Positions 5,617 through 6,424 of a stretch of DNA of 6,424 nucleotides are shown one piece after another. The stretch covers positions 1 through 6,424 of the forward strand of contig SYIB01000302.1 in assembly GCA_005798965.1 (NCBI GenBank). Direction: 5' to 3'. Position 1 is the stretch's first letter. Each line of letters begins with the position of its first letter. The stretch comes from Planctomycetia bacterium (GTDB taxonomy: Bacteria; Planctomycetota; Phycisphaerae; Phycisphaerales; SM1A02). Under the pieces are notes generated by a model, which saw only the letters and a list, made by a program, of their open reading frames with translations, did not search any database and was not told the origin of the DNA. The position numbers and the translations under genes are program-made.

Positions 5617-6424
5617 GTCACGCTGCCCCACGCAGCCACCAGCAGGCCAAGGTCAGCGCCGTCCACGACGGCATCGCCGTTGATGTCGGCCGGCCCGTGT
5701 CCAGGTCCCCACGCACCCAGCACTAGGCCAAGGTCTGCACCGTCAACCATGCCGCTGCAGTTCACGTCGGCCGGTTGCGGGCACGGCGTGGCGAGGGAGC
5801 GTTGGTAGAAGGCCCACCCAGCTTCGCCAAGGCCCTGCAGGGTCAGCGCTGCATCGTGGTCGACGCCGGGCACGACGACGTTTTCATGTGGAATCCCAAG
5901 CGCAACGAGGTGTGCATGGAACTCCTTCATGGGCCCGAGCATCGCATCGAGCGAGCCCGTACCGAGGCGGATCTCCGTGCACTGCACGATGTGCGTCTGC
6001 GCGCGGCGCTCGGCGATCGTCCAAGGGTGCTGCTCAAGGTAGTAGGCAGGGTCGCTGCCCCAGACGGCCTCGAAGATGGCTGCACGGTTGCGAGGTGGCA
6101 CATCGGTCCCAAGTGGCGCCGTCATGAAGTCAAGCTGCATGGGGCCCGCACCGAGCATCGAGATGCCCGCGAAGAGATCGGGCCGGCGCAGGCCCAGCCG
6201 GCCCGTGCCCGCGCCGCCCATGCTGAAGCCCTCAAGAATGCGGCCACGACGCTCCGCGATGGTGCGGAAGGTCGCATCGACGTGCGGGATGAGGTCCTCG
6301 ATGACCACCGACTCCATGAGGTATTCGCCATCCTTGGAGTCGCACCACTTGCTCGCACCCATGCCGTTGGTGAAGACCACGAGCATGGGCGGGATCTTGG
6401 CCTGCGCCATCGCGTTGCTGAACC
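5613..6424 (-). CDS. Secreted esterase (PF00756-like alpha/beta hydrolase) with C-terminal dockerin-like repeats, 5'-truncated
   Basis: The frame is open to the right edge, with F-S-N-A preceding the Met at 6410, so the true start and any signal peptide lie outside. Numbering from that Met gives 265 visible residues. The hydrolase part has K-I-P-P-M-L-V-V-F, I-E-D-L-I-P-H-V-D, and the nucleophile elbow G-F-S-M-G-G with Ser63. Asp155 (GTGSLDAML) and His185 (VDHD) are the likely rest of the triad. This resembles the esterase D/feruloyl-esterase/antigen 85 family; the substrate is unknown. After about residue 210 come two calcium-binding-type repeats (215-235 and 242-262) of the D-x-N-x-x-G-x-V-D-G-A-D kind, followed by W-G, then TAG. 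Such tails in planctomycetes are found on exported proteins, so an outer-surface or extracellular place is inferred. Confidence 0.85.
   Translation of the reverse strand, partial: FSNAMAQAKIPPMLVVFTNGMGASKWCDSKDGEYLMESVVIEDLIPHVDATFRTIAERRGRILEGFSMGGAGTGRLGLRRPDLFAGISMLGAGPMQLDFMTAPLGTDVPPRNRAAIFEAVWGSDPAYYLEQHPWTIAERRAQTHIVQCTEIRLGTGSLDAMLGPMKEFHAHLVALGIPHENVVVPGVDHDAALTLQGLGEAGWAFYQRSLATPCPQPADVNCSGMVDGADLGLVLGAWGPGHGPADINGDAVVDGADLGLLVAAWGSVT
5625..5768 (-). repeat. Two dockerin-like repeats, 81-bp spacing
   Basis: Two 63-bp units (5706-5768 and 5625-5687) encode D-V-N-C-S-G-M-V-D-G-A-D-L-G-L and D-I-N-G-D-A-V-V-D-G-A-D-L-G-L, each ending in A-W-G. Likely calcium ligands by pattern are Asp215, Asn217, Ser219, Asp223 and Asp226 in the first unit, and Asp242, Asn244, Asp246, Asp250 and Asp253 in the second. 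Similarity is visible at the DNA level (for example shared AGGCCAAGGTC), which suggests duplication within the gene. Confidence 0.8.

Noticed and set aside
5613..5724. TAG as a sense codon, letting ArsM and the esterase read on past 5613-5616
   Set aside because: The continuation of each is only the mirror frame of the facing gene, and both proteins already end where their families normally end.

Overview
The window is high-GC coding DNA from what is most likely a planctomycete of the Phycisphaerae type. The main clue is the C-terminal pair of dockerin-like repeats on the esterase at the right edge, which read D-x-N-x-x-G-x-V-D-G-A-D-L-G-L and end in A-W-G. This style is common in secreted proteins of that group. 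A redoxin/cytochrome c/copper-oxygenase fusion protein points the same way. The assignment is an inference from protein style, not from a marker gene.

Layout from left to right. (1) 1-1290 (+): a photolyase/cryptochrome-family FAD protein, cut off at its 5' end by the window edge. (2) 1291-1344: a short convergent gap with a GC-rich hairpin. (3) 1345-1977 (-): a DUF2238/YjdF-type membrane protein whose reading frame is broken by two in-frame stops, so only the part from 1824 down to 1345 is open. (4) 1978-2034: a short divergent gap with no clear promoter. (5) 2035-2610 (+): a DUF1801 protein with a Lys/Ala-rich tail. (6) about 2690-4792 (+): a secreted or periplasmic protein joining a thioredoxin-like domain, a haem c site, a PHM-like dicopper domain and EF-hands. 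(7) 4828-5616 (+): an arsenite methyltransferase (ArsM) whose frame is interrupted by one in-frame TAG at a normally conserved Tyr. (8) 5613-6424 (-): a secreted esterase with a dockerin-like tail, cut by the right edge. Its stop codon overlaps the ArsM stop codon inside one CTAG.

The genes do not form a recognisable dedicated pathway. The copper/haem protein and ArsM are codirectional with a gap of about 35 bp and could be cotranscribed. Photolyase and ArsM are both stress functions, but nothing links them mechanistically. The most notable features are the three in-frame stop codons in two otherwise well-conserved genes, the four-module redox protein with a full set of copper ligands, and the non-canonical active-site region of the photolyase. 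No tRNA, rRNA, CRISPR array or insertion sequence was seen, and I found no convincing novel multi-gene system.
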